64,000 nucleotides of DNA. It comes from Actinoallomurus sp040655075 (lineage in GTDB: Bacteria > Actinomycetota > Actinomycetes > Streptosporangiales > Streptosporangiaceae). Each line of letters starts with the position of its first letter. Position 1 is the stretch's first letter. Location: the NCBI RefSeq assembly GCF_040655075.1, contig NZ_JBFAJC010000009.1, positions 1 to 64,000 of the forward strand. Direction: 5' to 3'. The notes below the pieces were generated by a model. It worked only from the letters and a program-made list of their open reading frames with translations, was not told where the DNA came from and did no database searches. Of the stretch, positions 1 through 7,071 are shown one piece after another. Position numbers and translations under genes: made by a program.

Positions 1-383
1 CGCCCGCGGGGGCGGGGGCGGGGCGCGCCCCCCCCCCCCCGGGGGGGGAGGGTGGACCGGGGCGGCCACTGGCTTGGCTTGCGGTGAGGGCGGGGGCGCT
101 TAGCCTTGCCGGGGCGAACGGGCACGGTGTGCCGCTGCCCGCAATGACCGAGTGTGTGACCCCGTCGGAGGCTCGCCGCAAGCCGCGCCAGTGGACGCTT
201 TGGGCCACCCGGCCAGTCTAGGAGCCGGGCTTAATGATGAGGCCCTGCACGATGGCCATCAGATCACAGGAGGATGGCTACCAGATCAGTGGTGTCGGCG
301 TGGGCAGGCGCGGCCAGGGTGAGCGCGGTGACGGCGGCGGGAATGGGTCCCCAAGGAGCGCCCAACCAGCCGTGGAAATCAGA
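1..383. other. left-edge non-coding stretch with C/G homopolymers
   Basis: No supportable gene is seen here. Positions 1-60 are extremely G/C-rich and include a run of 13 C (28-40) followed directly by 8 G (41-48), which is more typical of a contig edge or a collapsed assembly than of a gene. A 25-codon frame at 144-221 (plus) starts with ATG and ends in TAG but carries no recognisable domain. The 3' end of the minus-strand lectin gene lies just to the right. Confidence 0.6.
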
Positions 384-869
384 CTACTGCCACGACCACC
401 ACTGGTACGTGTAATTGTCTCTGCAGTTGCCGATCCCGGTCGAGGGACCCCCGTCGCCGGTGATGGCGTCGATGCAAGCATAAGGGTCTTGCACGTTGCG
501 GAACACTTGGTAGTACCGGCCGTCGATCGGCCCCCCTACCCAAGTCGCGGTGAACTTCTGCCAGTTGCCGCCGTTGCATGAGAAAAGGCCATTGGGCTGG
601 CCTGCGTCGATGCATTGCCCACTGTTGGCTCGAAATTGAATTTGTCCGGACACGTTGGAGATGTTGGTCCAGATCTGCACCGGTGATCCGTTGCAGTTCC
701 AGGCACTAAGCCAGCCACCACCGGCGTCGAGGCATTGGCTCTTTGTGATGTTGAACATCTCGCCGTTTTGATACGACGCGGACGCGGAGGGCGCGAGGCC
801 CACCAGTGTCGCGATGAGCGGCGCAGTCAGAGCTGTAAGCGTAATGATCTTTCTTTTGAGCATCTGCAT
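384..869 (-). CDS. secreted RICIN-type beta-trefoil lectin domain protein
   Basis: A small exported carbohydrate-binding-type protein of 161 residues. The first 31 residues form a signal peptide: basic start (MQMLKRK), a hydrophobic core, and an Ala-Ser-Ala cleavage region. The mature part shows repeated beta-trefoil signatures (QCLDAGG, QCIDAG, ACIDA and a terminal QWWSWQ), as in RICIN/CBM13-like lectins. The reading frame is open further upstream to 977, but ATG at 869 is chosen because AAGGA lies just ahead of it and the signal peptide begins there. No catalytic domain is attached, so a stand-alone secreted lectin is the safest description. A perfect 14-bp inverted repeat lies about 115-150 bp upstream. 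Carbohydrate specificity cannot be deduced. Confidence 0.8.
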   Translation of the reverse strand: MQMLKRKIITLTALTAPLIATLVGLAPSASASYQNGEMFNITKSQCLDAGGGWLSAWNCNGSPVQIWTNISNVSGQIQFRANSGQCIDAGQPNGLFSCNGGNWQKFTATWVGGPIDGRYYQVFRNVQDPYACIDAITGDGGPSTGIGNCRDNYTYQWWSWQ

Positions 870-984
870 TTTGTTCCTTACCTTCCGCATCCACTCGCTG
901 GCTCTCGCGGGTTCTTGGGCTGGTGCCCGTTTACCTCTTCTGGGCGTTCGGGCCTCGCCATTGTGTACAGCGGTCAAGGGAGAT

Positions 985-1017
985 GCGATCGTTTAAGTCC
1001 TCGACTTAAACGATCGC
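985..1017. promoter_or_regulatory. perfect 14-bp inverted repeat (operator or bidirectional hairpin)
   Basis: The arms 985-998 (GCGATCGTTTAAGT) and 1004-1017 are perfectly complementary around a 5-nt spacer CCTCG. The inner part is AT-rich (TTTAAGT/ACTTAAA), unlike its surroundings. It lies upstream of the minus-strand lectin gene and has no T-tract after it, so an operator is as likely as a terminator. A TTGACC hexamer (minus strand) sits next to it at 974-979, but no convincing -10 follows at the normal distance. Confidence 0.55.
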
Positions 1018-1132
1018 CTGCGGTCCCTCGTTGTCGGCTCGGTTCCATGGCCTGATCGGGCCACACCTTGATCGCGCTCGCTCCACGCCTTCTACGCTGG
1101 AGATCGTTCTGATGGATCTCCGGGGGCGTGAT

Positions 1133-1230
1133 GTGACGACGATCAGCTACCCCGCCGTGGACCTGGCCTAGACCAGGTTTGCGCTCTCACCGCTCGGCCA
1201 CCTCGTGCACGGCGTCCACGATTCGGCGTG
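1133..1230 (+). pseudogene. remnant of an ArsR-like (DUF5937-type) regulator N-terminus
   Basis: From GTG 1133 the frame reads a short start (TISYPAVDLA), then an in-frame TAG at 1169-1171, then TRFALSPLGHLV. This is the typical N-terminal stretch of actinobacterial ArsR-like DUF5937 proteins (ISY...DLA.TRFAISPL). The match fades soon after about 1230 and no helix-turn-helix region follows. The stop and the truncation make it a dead fragment. The identification rests on about 25 residues and is tentative. The rest of 1230-1440 shows nothing recognisable. Confidence 0.4.
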
Positions 1231-1542
1231 CAGCCGTGGCTCCTCACTCCGCCGTACCTGGTGGCACACAGCGCGTCGTAACGTCCCTGCGGCCCGCCTA
1301 TGACCTCGTCGCACGCATCAACGCCGACCCCTCAGCCCTGCCGGCCAAGACGGGCAAGTAGCTAGCCCGTGAGCTCGGGACGTCTCACGGATCGCGCAAC
1401 CGGCGCTCTCGGGTCGGCTCCGCGTCTGACCTTCTGATCAGCGTTCGGGGTAGGCGCGGAATGCTTTGTCGATGGCGTTGCGGGTCCGCGCGTCTTCGAG
1501 ACGGGTTTCTAGCGGGTTGTCTCCCCAGTCGGTGAGGCTGAC

Positions 1543-2205
1543 GTGGATGATTCCGTGTCGTGCAACGGTCTGAACGGGCCGGTCCAGCAGCTTGCCCGCA
1601 TCGCGACCGGCGAGGCGGGCGTCCGGCAGTTCATCGACCTCGGCACCGGAATCCCCACCTCGCCCAACGTGCACGAGGTGGCACGGCGGATCCACCCGGA
1701 CGCCCGCGTGGTGTACGTCGACCACGATCCGATCGTGATGGCGCACAACCGGGCGCTGCGGGCCCGGCCCAAGGGCGTCGTCGCGATCGGGGGAGACATC
1801 CGCCGGCCGCAGGAGATCCTGGACCACCCCGACGTGCGTGAGCTCATCGACTTCGACCGGCCGGTCGGCGTGCTGTGCCTGGCGGTCCTGCACTTCGTCT
1901 CCGACGAGGAGGACCCGTACGGTGTCCTCGCGGCGCTGCGCGCCCGGATGGCGCCCGGCAGTCACCTGGTCATGAGCACGACCTCCTCGGAGGGGTTCTC
2001 CGAAGACGAAGTCGAAGAGATCACGGCCAGCTACACCGGTGTGACGTCCGGGCTCACTCTGCGCTCCCGGGCGCGGATCGAGCGCTTCTTCGACGGTCTG
2101 GAACTCCTAAAGCCCGGTGTGGTCGACATCTTCAAGTGGCGGGCCGACGAGTCGCTCGTCGAAGGCGGGAAGCTGCTCGCCGGCGTCGCCCGCAAGAACG
2201 CCTGA
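1543..2205 (+). pseudogene. SAM-dependent methyltransferase (DUF574 family), 5'-truncated
   Basis: This frame of 220 codons carries most of a DUF574-type methyltransferase: the SAM-binding GTGIPT loop with FIDLG before it, an acidic VYVDHDP strand, GDIRRP, and the LAVLHFVSD segment, through to a normal C-terminus. Full-length family members have about 60 more residues at the start, with a conserved YDYLLGGKDNF-like region. Here that part is absent and is replaced by unrelated sequence up to about 1600. The GTG at 1543 has no convincing ribosome site. I read it as a gene that has lost its 5' end by recombination, probably non-functional. The original role (small-molecule methylation) is not known for the family. 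Confidence 0.6.
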
Positions 2206-2214
2206 CCGCCACTC

Positions 2215-3042
2215 TCACCCGGCGCCCAGGAGGCGGGACAGCGCGCCGAGCACGGCGGGCCACGCGCCTGTGAGCGGGTCGATCACCGCGAAGTGGCCGA
2301 CGCCGGGCAGCTCGGTGAGGGTGCAGTCGTCTCCCGCCGTCCGGGCCGCCCGCGCGTACGCCCGAGACTGCTCGACCGGGACACTCTCGTCCGCCGACCC
2401 GTGGACCAGCACGGACGGGATCGACGAGGGCAGCAGTGCCGACGGGTCGGCGAGCGCGGTCCGCTCGGGCAGACCGGCCGCGGGGCCGCCGAGCAGCTCG
2501 TCGGCGGCGCCGTCGCTCAGGCCCAGCTCCGATGCCACGGCGAGGTCGGCCACCGGAGCCAGCGCGACGACGCCGCGCACGCCCGGCGGCTCGGGCAGGT
2601 GCCAGGGGGCCGACGCGGGCAGCCGAGCGCGGGAGGCGGCCCACAGCGCGAGGTGCCCTCCCGCGGAATGGCCGAGCAGCACGACGGCGCCGATCCCGCC
2701 CGGGACTGCCTTGTCCGCGAGCGTCGGCACGGTGTCGACGGCGCGGGCGATGTCGTCGAAGGTGCCTGGCCAGCCGCCGCCGTCCTGACCGATGCGGCGG
2801 TACTCGATCGCGGCCGTGGCGAAGCCGCGGGAGGCCAGGTCGTCGGCCATCGGGCCGGTGTGCGCCCGATCGAAGCGGGGACGCCAGAAACCGCCGTGCA
2901 CGATGATCACGAGCGGCCTCGTCGCGGGGCGATCGCCCCGGGGGAACCGCAGGTCGGCGACCTGGTCCGGCAGGCACCCGTAGGCCACCGTCGCGTCTGG
3001 ATCGGGTGCCGGACGGGTCAGAACGTCGGAGGACGGCGGCAC
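2215..3042 (-). CDS. alpha/beta hydrolase (esterase/arylformamidase-like)
   Basis: A 275-residue cytoplasmic hydrolase. The oxyanion-hole motif HGGFW is at residues 49-53, the nucleophile elbow GHSAGG places Ser126, and Asp218 (HGSADES) and His250 (GVGHF) complete the triad. The HGGFW plus GHSAGG arrangement and the length are those of the HSL-like/kynurenine-formamidase-like group, so an ester or amide bond is the likely target. GTG at 3042 is chosen because GAGAGGG lies at good spacing, giving a start 11 bp after the stop of the MDMPI-type gene. The two are probably co-transcribed. The substrate is not predictable. Confidence 0.8.
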   Translation of the reverse strand: MPPSSDVLTRPAPDPDATVAYGCLPDQVADLRFPRGDRPATRPLVIIVHGGFWRPRFDRAHTGPMADDLASRGFATAAIEYRRIGQDGGGWPGTFDDIARAVDTVPTLADKAVPGGIGAVVLLGHSAGGHLALWAASRARLPASAPWHLPEPPGVRGVVALAPVADLAVASELGLSDGAADELLGGPAAGLPERTALADPSALLPSSIPSVLVHGSADESVPVEQSRAYARAARTAGDDCTLTELPGVGHFAVIDPLTGAWPAVLGALSRLLGAG

Positions 3043-3053
3043 GGGATGCCCTC

Positions 3054-3848
3054 TCAGAAGCCCGGGAACACTCGGCGCAGATCGTCGAGAGTGATCGCGT
3101 CCGAGTCGAGGGTGACCGAGTCCGGCGTGTGCGCGGGCGCGTGCCGGCCGGTGACGAGGCGCAGCCACCACTCCGCCGGAGCGGTCAGCACCCCGTCGGG
3201 CTGGGCGGGGGAGTCCACGAGCGTCACCGCGTCGCGTACGGCGAGGCCGAACTCTCGCTCCGGGGCGGTCGTCCGTACCGCGAGGGTCACCTGGCGACCC
3301 CCGAGGACGTCGGCCCGGCCGAGAAAACCGATCAGCATTCCGGCGTGGTCGACCAGCAGCTCGGTGCCCTCCGGCGACAGCGTCGCCGCCGGGTCGAACG
3401 CGACCTCGACGTCCCAGGTGTGATGGGTGAACTCGCTGAGGCGCAGCTGGGCCACAGTGGCGACGTCCACCGGGGCGGGCAGGAATCCCATGTCGACGCG
3501 CAGCCCTTCCCGGGTCGGAGCGTCGAGTTCCTCGAACCGGGCGACCAGCGCGTCGCTCGAGCGCACGAACGCCTCGGCGCGTTCGGCGGGCGACATGGCG
3601 TCCCACCGCGCCCAGACGGTCTGGTTGAACTCCCCGCCAGGATGGCCCTTGCCGCTCAGCGCGCCGTCGAGCACGGCGAGGGAGATCTCCGCACCGCTGC
3701 CCAGGTGGCTCAGCACCTGGGAGACATCCCACTCGGACGCTCCCGACGGGCGGGTGAGATCGGCCTCGCCGAACCCGCGTACGCGGGCGGCCAGCAGGTC
3801 GTGGCCGGCGCGCAGCGCCTTGATGTTCCGGTCGGCCCGCTCTGTCAT
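3054..3848 (-). CDS. maleylpyruvate isomerase family mycothiol-dependent enzyme
   Basis: A 264-residue DinB-fold protein of the MDMPI family, whose members use the actinobacterial thiol mycothiol. His48 (VLSHLG), Glu139 and His143 (SEFTHHTWD) match the three zinc ligands in order and spacing, with the E-x3-H pair at the third helix. The C-terminal part (about 160-264) fits the MDMPI C-terminal domain, with the EWWLRLVTGR segment. Most relatives are uncharacterised, so isomerase activity on maleylpyruvate is not implied. It is followed 11 bp later by the alpha/beta hydrolase, suggesting a two-gene operon. Starting at 3848 gives a full-length product. Confidence 0.82.
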   Translation of the reverse strand: MTERADRNIKALRAGHDLLAARVRGFGEADLTRPSGASEWDVSQVLSHLGSGAEISLAVLDGALSGKGHPGGEFNQTVWARWDAMSPAERAEAFVRSSDALVARFEELDAPTREGLRVDMGFLPAPVDVATVAQLRLSEFTHHTWDVEVAFDPAATLSPEGTELLVDHAGMLIGFLGRADVLGGRQVTLAVRTTAPEREFGLAVRDAVTLVDSPAQPDGVLTAPAEWWLRLVTGRHAPAHTPDSVTLDSDAITLDDLRRVFPGF

Positions 3849-3962
3849 CCTCGGTCTCCCAATGGCGTCGTGATCGTACGGAGCATCGCGGAAGCCATCA
3901 TGTCACCAGCTCCTCCCGCCTCCGGCGGAGAACCCGGCCCGAGATCTCCGGCCGTGAGGCGG

Positions 3963-4027
3963 ACACCACGTAGCATCGGCACTTGACGTCCTCCCCTGCC
4001 TGAAGGCGGGGGATTCCAACCCGGTCC
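3963..4027 (-). ncRNA. predicted TnpB right-end (omega/re) RNA 3' part with guide
   Basis: In TnpB systems the guide RNA comes from the 3' end of tnpB plus the right element end, and its guide is the flanking DNA. Here the conserved right-end hairpin (3993-4012) and the terminal GAGGACGTCAA end at 3983. The next bases on the minus strand (3982 downward, GTGCCGATGCTACGTGGTG) would be the guide. The 5' extent within tnpB is not defined. This is inferred from the known architecture, not from expression data. Confidence 0.45.
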
Positions 4028-5280
4028 CTACCCGGAGGTGAGAACAGGTTGAGGTTCGCGGTTCACGGCCCCGCCTGGTGGCTGGAGGGCTCCCCGCGCT
4101 GTCACGGCACGTCCTGCCGCGATGTTCTTGGCCGCGTTCACATCCGCGTGATCGGTATGCCCGCAGGCGCGACAGCGAAAGACCGCTTGGCTCTCACGGT
4201 TGTCCGCAGCGCAGTGCCCACAGGCATGACAAATCTGAGACGTGTACGCGGGGTTGATCTTTTCCACCCGGCCCGGCGCCTTGTGCTCCAGTCGGGTCAC
4301 CAGAAGACCCCAGCCGGCCGCGTGGATGGAACGGTTGAGCCCGGCCTTGGCCCGCACGTTGCTGCCCGGCGCGGCGATGGTGCCGCGCGCGGACCGAACC
4401 ATGTTCTTGATCTTCAGATCCTCGACCCGGATCAGGTCATAATCGGCGGCCAGACGAGTGGAGGCCTTTTCCACCCAGTCCTTGCGCCGGTCGGCCTGAC
4501 GTGCCTTGATCCGGGCGATCGCCGTCTTGACCCGCGCACGTCGCTTCGACCCCGGATTCGCACGCGCCAGCCTGCGTTGCAACCGCCGCAGGCGGTTGGC
4601 TTCGGTGTCGCGCAGGCCGGGAACGGACAGCTTTTCGCCGGTGGACAGGGCGGCCGAGACGGCGACGCCGCGGTCCACGCCGACGACCTGTCCGGTGCCG
4701 GGGCCGTCGATGGGTGGGGGGATTACCGCGAACGCGACATGCCAGCGACCCGCCCGGTCCCGGTTCACCCGGAAGGACTTGGCCTCCTTAGAGACCTGGC
4801 GGGACCAGTGAAGCCGGACCCAGCCGACCTTCGGAATCCACACCTCACCGACCTTGCGGGACAGGCGGCGCACATCCCAGTGCCGACCGCGCTGCCCGAC
4901 GATCCGGAACCCCTCGTGCACGCCCGTTTTGCGCCAGGTGGGCCGCCGATGCGTCCCGGCGAAGAAGCCCGCTATGGCCCGGGCGAAGTCACGCAACGCC
5001 TGCTGCTGCACCGTCTGAGACCCCGCCGCCAGCCACCCGAACGCCTTCCGGGCCTCAGTCAGTTGACGGGACTGCTCGCCATAGCCCGGCGCGCTCTTCC
5101 GGCCTGGCCGCCAGTGTTGATGCTGCTCGACCGCGAGATTCCACACATATCGGGCGTGTGTGCAGTGGTCCAGCAGCGCGTGCTCTTGAGCGGGCGTGGG
5201 CGCAAGCCGGAACCGCATGCCCGCACCCTAACCAACACCACCGACACTCCGAGGAGGGAACGGCGTTTCCTCCCCGCCCG
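3983..5280 (-). mobile_element. IS200/IS605-type (IS1341-like) element carrying only tnpB
   Basis: The element holds one tnpB gene and no tnpA, so it cannot move by itself. The right end is recognisable downstream of tnpB: a hairpin at 3993-4012 (CCCCTGCC, loop TGAA, GGCGGGGG) followed on the minus strand by GAGGACGTCAA, the usual terminal sequence in actinobacterial elements, ending at about 3983. At the left end, a hairpin with arms GGAGGGAA and TTTCCTCC (5253-5273) lies upstream of tnpB. The exact left boundary (about 5275-5285) is estimated. The element sits just upstream of the PucR gene. Confidence 0.65.
4028..5218 (-). CDS. tnpB: TnpB RNA-guided endonuclease of IS200/IS605 family
   Basis: A 396-residue TnpB. 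The RuvC catalytic residues are all present: Asp182 (VGVDRGV), Glu266 (VEDLKIKNM) and Asp359 (HADVNAAKNIA). The zinc ribbon CxxC pairs are Cys330/Cys333 and Cys349/Cys352. The N-terminal OrfB/WED-like region (YVWNLAVEQH) and the INPAYTSQICHACG segment are typical of the family. Length and motifs suggest an intact nuclease that cuts at sites matching the guide encoded at the element's right end. No tnpA partner is found in the window. ATG at 5218 matches family starts (MRFRLAPTPAQ). Confidence 0.92.
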   Translation of the reverse strand: MRFRLAPTPAQEHALLDHCTHARYVWNLAVEQHQHWRPGRKSAPGYGEQSRQLTEARKAFGWLAAGSQTVQQQALRDFARAIAGFFAGTHRRPTWRKTGVHEGFRIVGQRGRHWDVRRLSRKVGEVWIPKVGWVRLHWSRQVSKEAKSFRVNRDRAGRWHVAFAVIPPPIDGPGTGQVVGVDRGVAVSAALSTGEKLSVPGLRDTEANRLRRLQRRLARANPGSKRRARVKTAIARIKARQADRRKDWVEKASTRLAADYDLIRVEDLKIKNMVRSARGTIAAPGSNVRAKAGLNRSIHAAGWGLLVTRLEHKAPGRVEKINPAYTSQICHACGHCAADNRESQAVFRCRACGHTDHADVNAAKNIAAGRAVTARGALQPPGGAVNREPQPVLTSG

Positions 5281-5310
5281 GACGGCCGGGGCCTCCACGC
5301 CGCAAAGCAG

Positions 5311-7071
5311 ATGAACGCGCGCCGGGACGTCGAGCCCGTTCGTCCCGCGCCTCGGCCGGCCGGCCGCGACGGCGACGCGCGCAACACGAACGCCACGGCC
5401 TGGGACGGTCGGCAGCCGGGGACCGGTCCGCTGGAGAGCGGTTCGCCGGAGGTCGGCCCGGTTGAGACCGTGGCCGCCCGGCTCACGGTCCGCGACATCC
5501 TGGGGCTGGACTTCGTCGCGACGTGGGGGCCGGAGGTCGTGGCGGGTGCGGCACACCTCGACCGGCCGGTCCGCTGGCTGCACGTCGCCGAGGCCGCCGA
5601 CGTCTCCGTGATGCTCACCGGCGGGGAGATGGTGCTGACCACCGGGCTGCTGCTGGCCGACGACGAGCGGGTCCAGACGGACTACATCGAGTCGATGCGG
5701 CGCGCCGACGTCGCCGCCGTCGTGCTCGGCCTCGGCCGGGCGTTCCGGACCACGCCGGAGGCCATGCGCCGGGCGGCCGAGCGCTGTGGGGTGCCGCTGA
5801 TCATCCTGCACCGGCCGGCGCCGTTCGTCCGGCTGACGGAGGAAGTGCACTCGCGCCTGCTCCACGGCCGGTTCGCCACCCTGGACCTGTCCGACCGGAT
5901 CCGGTCCTCGCTCACAGCGCTGAACCTCTCCGGGGCGACGTTGCAGCAGCTGCTCGACGAGATCGCCTGCTACGGCGGCTGTCCCGTCGTGCTGGTCAAC
6001 CTCGCGCAGCGGGTCCTCGCCTCGGCCGGCGACAAGGCGTCGCTCAGCGAACTGCTCCGCGACTGGGACCGGGTGTCCCGGCAGGTCGCCGAGCTCGCCG
6101 GCAGCGGACCGGTCACCGTCGAACCCGACGGTTGGATCGTGGTCTCCCTCGAGGCCCGTGGCCGGCAGTGGGGCCGGCTCGTGTTCTTCGGCTACGCCGG
6201 CTCCGACGAGTTCGGCCTCGTGCTGGGCACGCGGGCGGCCGAGGCTCTGGCCATGCACCGCCTCCTCGGCGACCGCGACCACGGCTGGGAGGCGCAGGCG
6301 GCGGAGGCGCTGCTGCTCGACCTGGCCTCCGGCTCGGCCCGGCCCGAGCAGTTGTTCACTCGCGTACGGGCCGCCGGCCTGCCGGTGAACCGCCGGACGT
6401 TCGTCCCGCTGGTGGTCCGGCTCCTCGCCGACGGGCCCGGAGAGACGGAGTACGACGGCGTCCCGGAGCTGATCGAGCGGGCCGTGTCGGAGGTCCCCGA
6501 GGTGGCCGGGCTCGTCGCGCGGATCGGCGAGGAGGGCACGGCCGCCCTGCTGAGCATCCCGTATGGCGAGGACTCCGACGCCGCCATGTGCCGTGTCGCC
6601 CTGCGCATCGGGGAGTCGCTGAACGCCCGCGGCCGGAGGGCCGTGCTGGGCGCCGGTTTCGCCTGCTCGATGCTCGACGAGGTGCGCCGGTCCTTCGTCG
6701 AGGCGGTCCACGTCGCCGACGCGGCCGTGGCCGCACCGCCGGCCGGCCCGGTGGCACGGCTGGGCGACGTACGCCTGCGCGGGCTGGTACGCCTGCTGCG
6801 GGACGATCCGGAGCTCCAGGCCTTCATCGAACGCGAACTCGGCCCGCTGCTGCGCGACCCGTCCCTGCTCGGTGTGCTGCGCACCTACATGGAGACCGGA
6901 CGCAACAAGTCCCTCGCCGCCCAGGCGCTCCACGTCAGCCGCCCCACGTTCTACCGTCGTCTGCAGCGCATCGAGGCGCTGCTCGGCATCGACCTGGAGG
7001 ACTGGGAGCGCCTCACCTCCCTGTACGTCGCCCTCCTCGCCCACGAGGGACAGCGCGGGACCGGCCCCTGA
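5311..7071 (+). CDS. PucR family transcriptional regulator
   Basis: A 586-residue regulator. An N-terminal PucR sensor-like domain begins near residue 58 (LTVRDILGLD) and includes the conserved GGEMVLTTG and CGVPLIILH segments. A central GGDEF-like region follows, and the last 65 residues form the PucR helix-turn-helix (YMETGRNKSLAAQALHVSRP, then FYRRLQRIE). PucR proteins control purine, allantoin and other nitrogen-compound catabolism. The dihydropyrimidinase operon 5 kb downstream is a plausible target, but this is inference. ATG 5311 is a conservative start; the first 55 residues are low-complexity and the true start could be a later GTG. Its stop abuts that of the convergent P-type ATPase gene without any gap. 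Confidence 0.85.
   Translation: MNARRDVEPVRPAPRPAGRDGDARNTNATAWDGRQPGTGPLESGSPEVGPVETVAARLTVRDILGLDFVATWGPEVVAGAAHLDRPVRWLHVAEAADVSVMLTGGEMVLTTGLLLADDERVQTDYIESMRRADVAAVVLGLGRAFRTTPEAMRRAAERCGVPLIILHRPAPFVRLTEEVHSRLLHGRFATLDLSDRIRSSLTALNLSGATLQQLLDEIACYGGCPVVLVNLAQRVLASAGDKASLSELLRDWDRVSRQVAELAGSGPVTVEPDGWIVVSLEARGRQWGRLVFFGYAGSDEFGLVLGTRAAEALAMHRLLGDRDHGWEAQAAEALLLDLASGSARPEQLFTRVRAAGLPVNRRTFVPLVVRLLADGPGETEYDGVPELIERAVSEVPEVAGLVARIGEEGTAALLSIPYGEDSDAAMCRVALRIGESLNARGRRAVLGAGFACSMLDEVRRSFVEAVHVADAAVAAPPAGPVARLGDVRLRGLVRLLRDDPELQAFIERELGPLLRDPSLLGVLRTYMETGRNKSLAAQALHVSRPTFYRRLQRIEALLGIDLEDWERLTSLYVALLAHEGQRGTGP

Noticed and set aside
144..221. 25-residue open frame with ATG
   Set aside because: Too short and without a recognisable domain or ribosome site; it could be an N-terminal remnant but cannot be supported.
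384..869. ricin-type toxin
   Set aside because: Only the lectin beta-trefoil is present; there is no A-chain N-glycosidase domain. RICIN modules are common in secreted actinomycete proteins.
5059..5642. a gene fused across the TnpB left end and pucR start
   Set aside because: Frames crossing this joint exist on both strands but have no protein-like features; tnpB and pucR explain the region.
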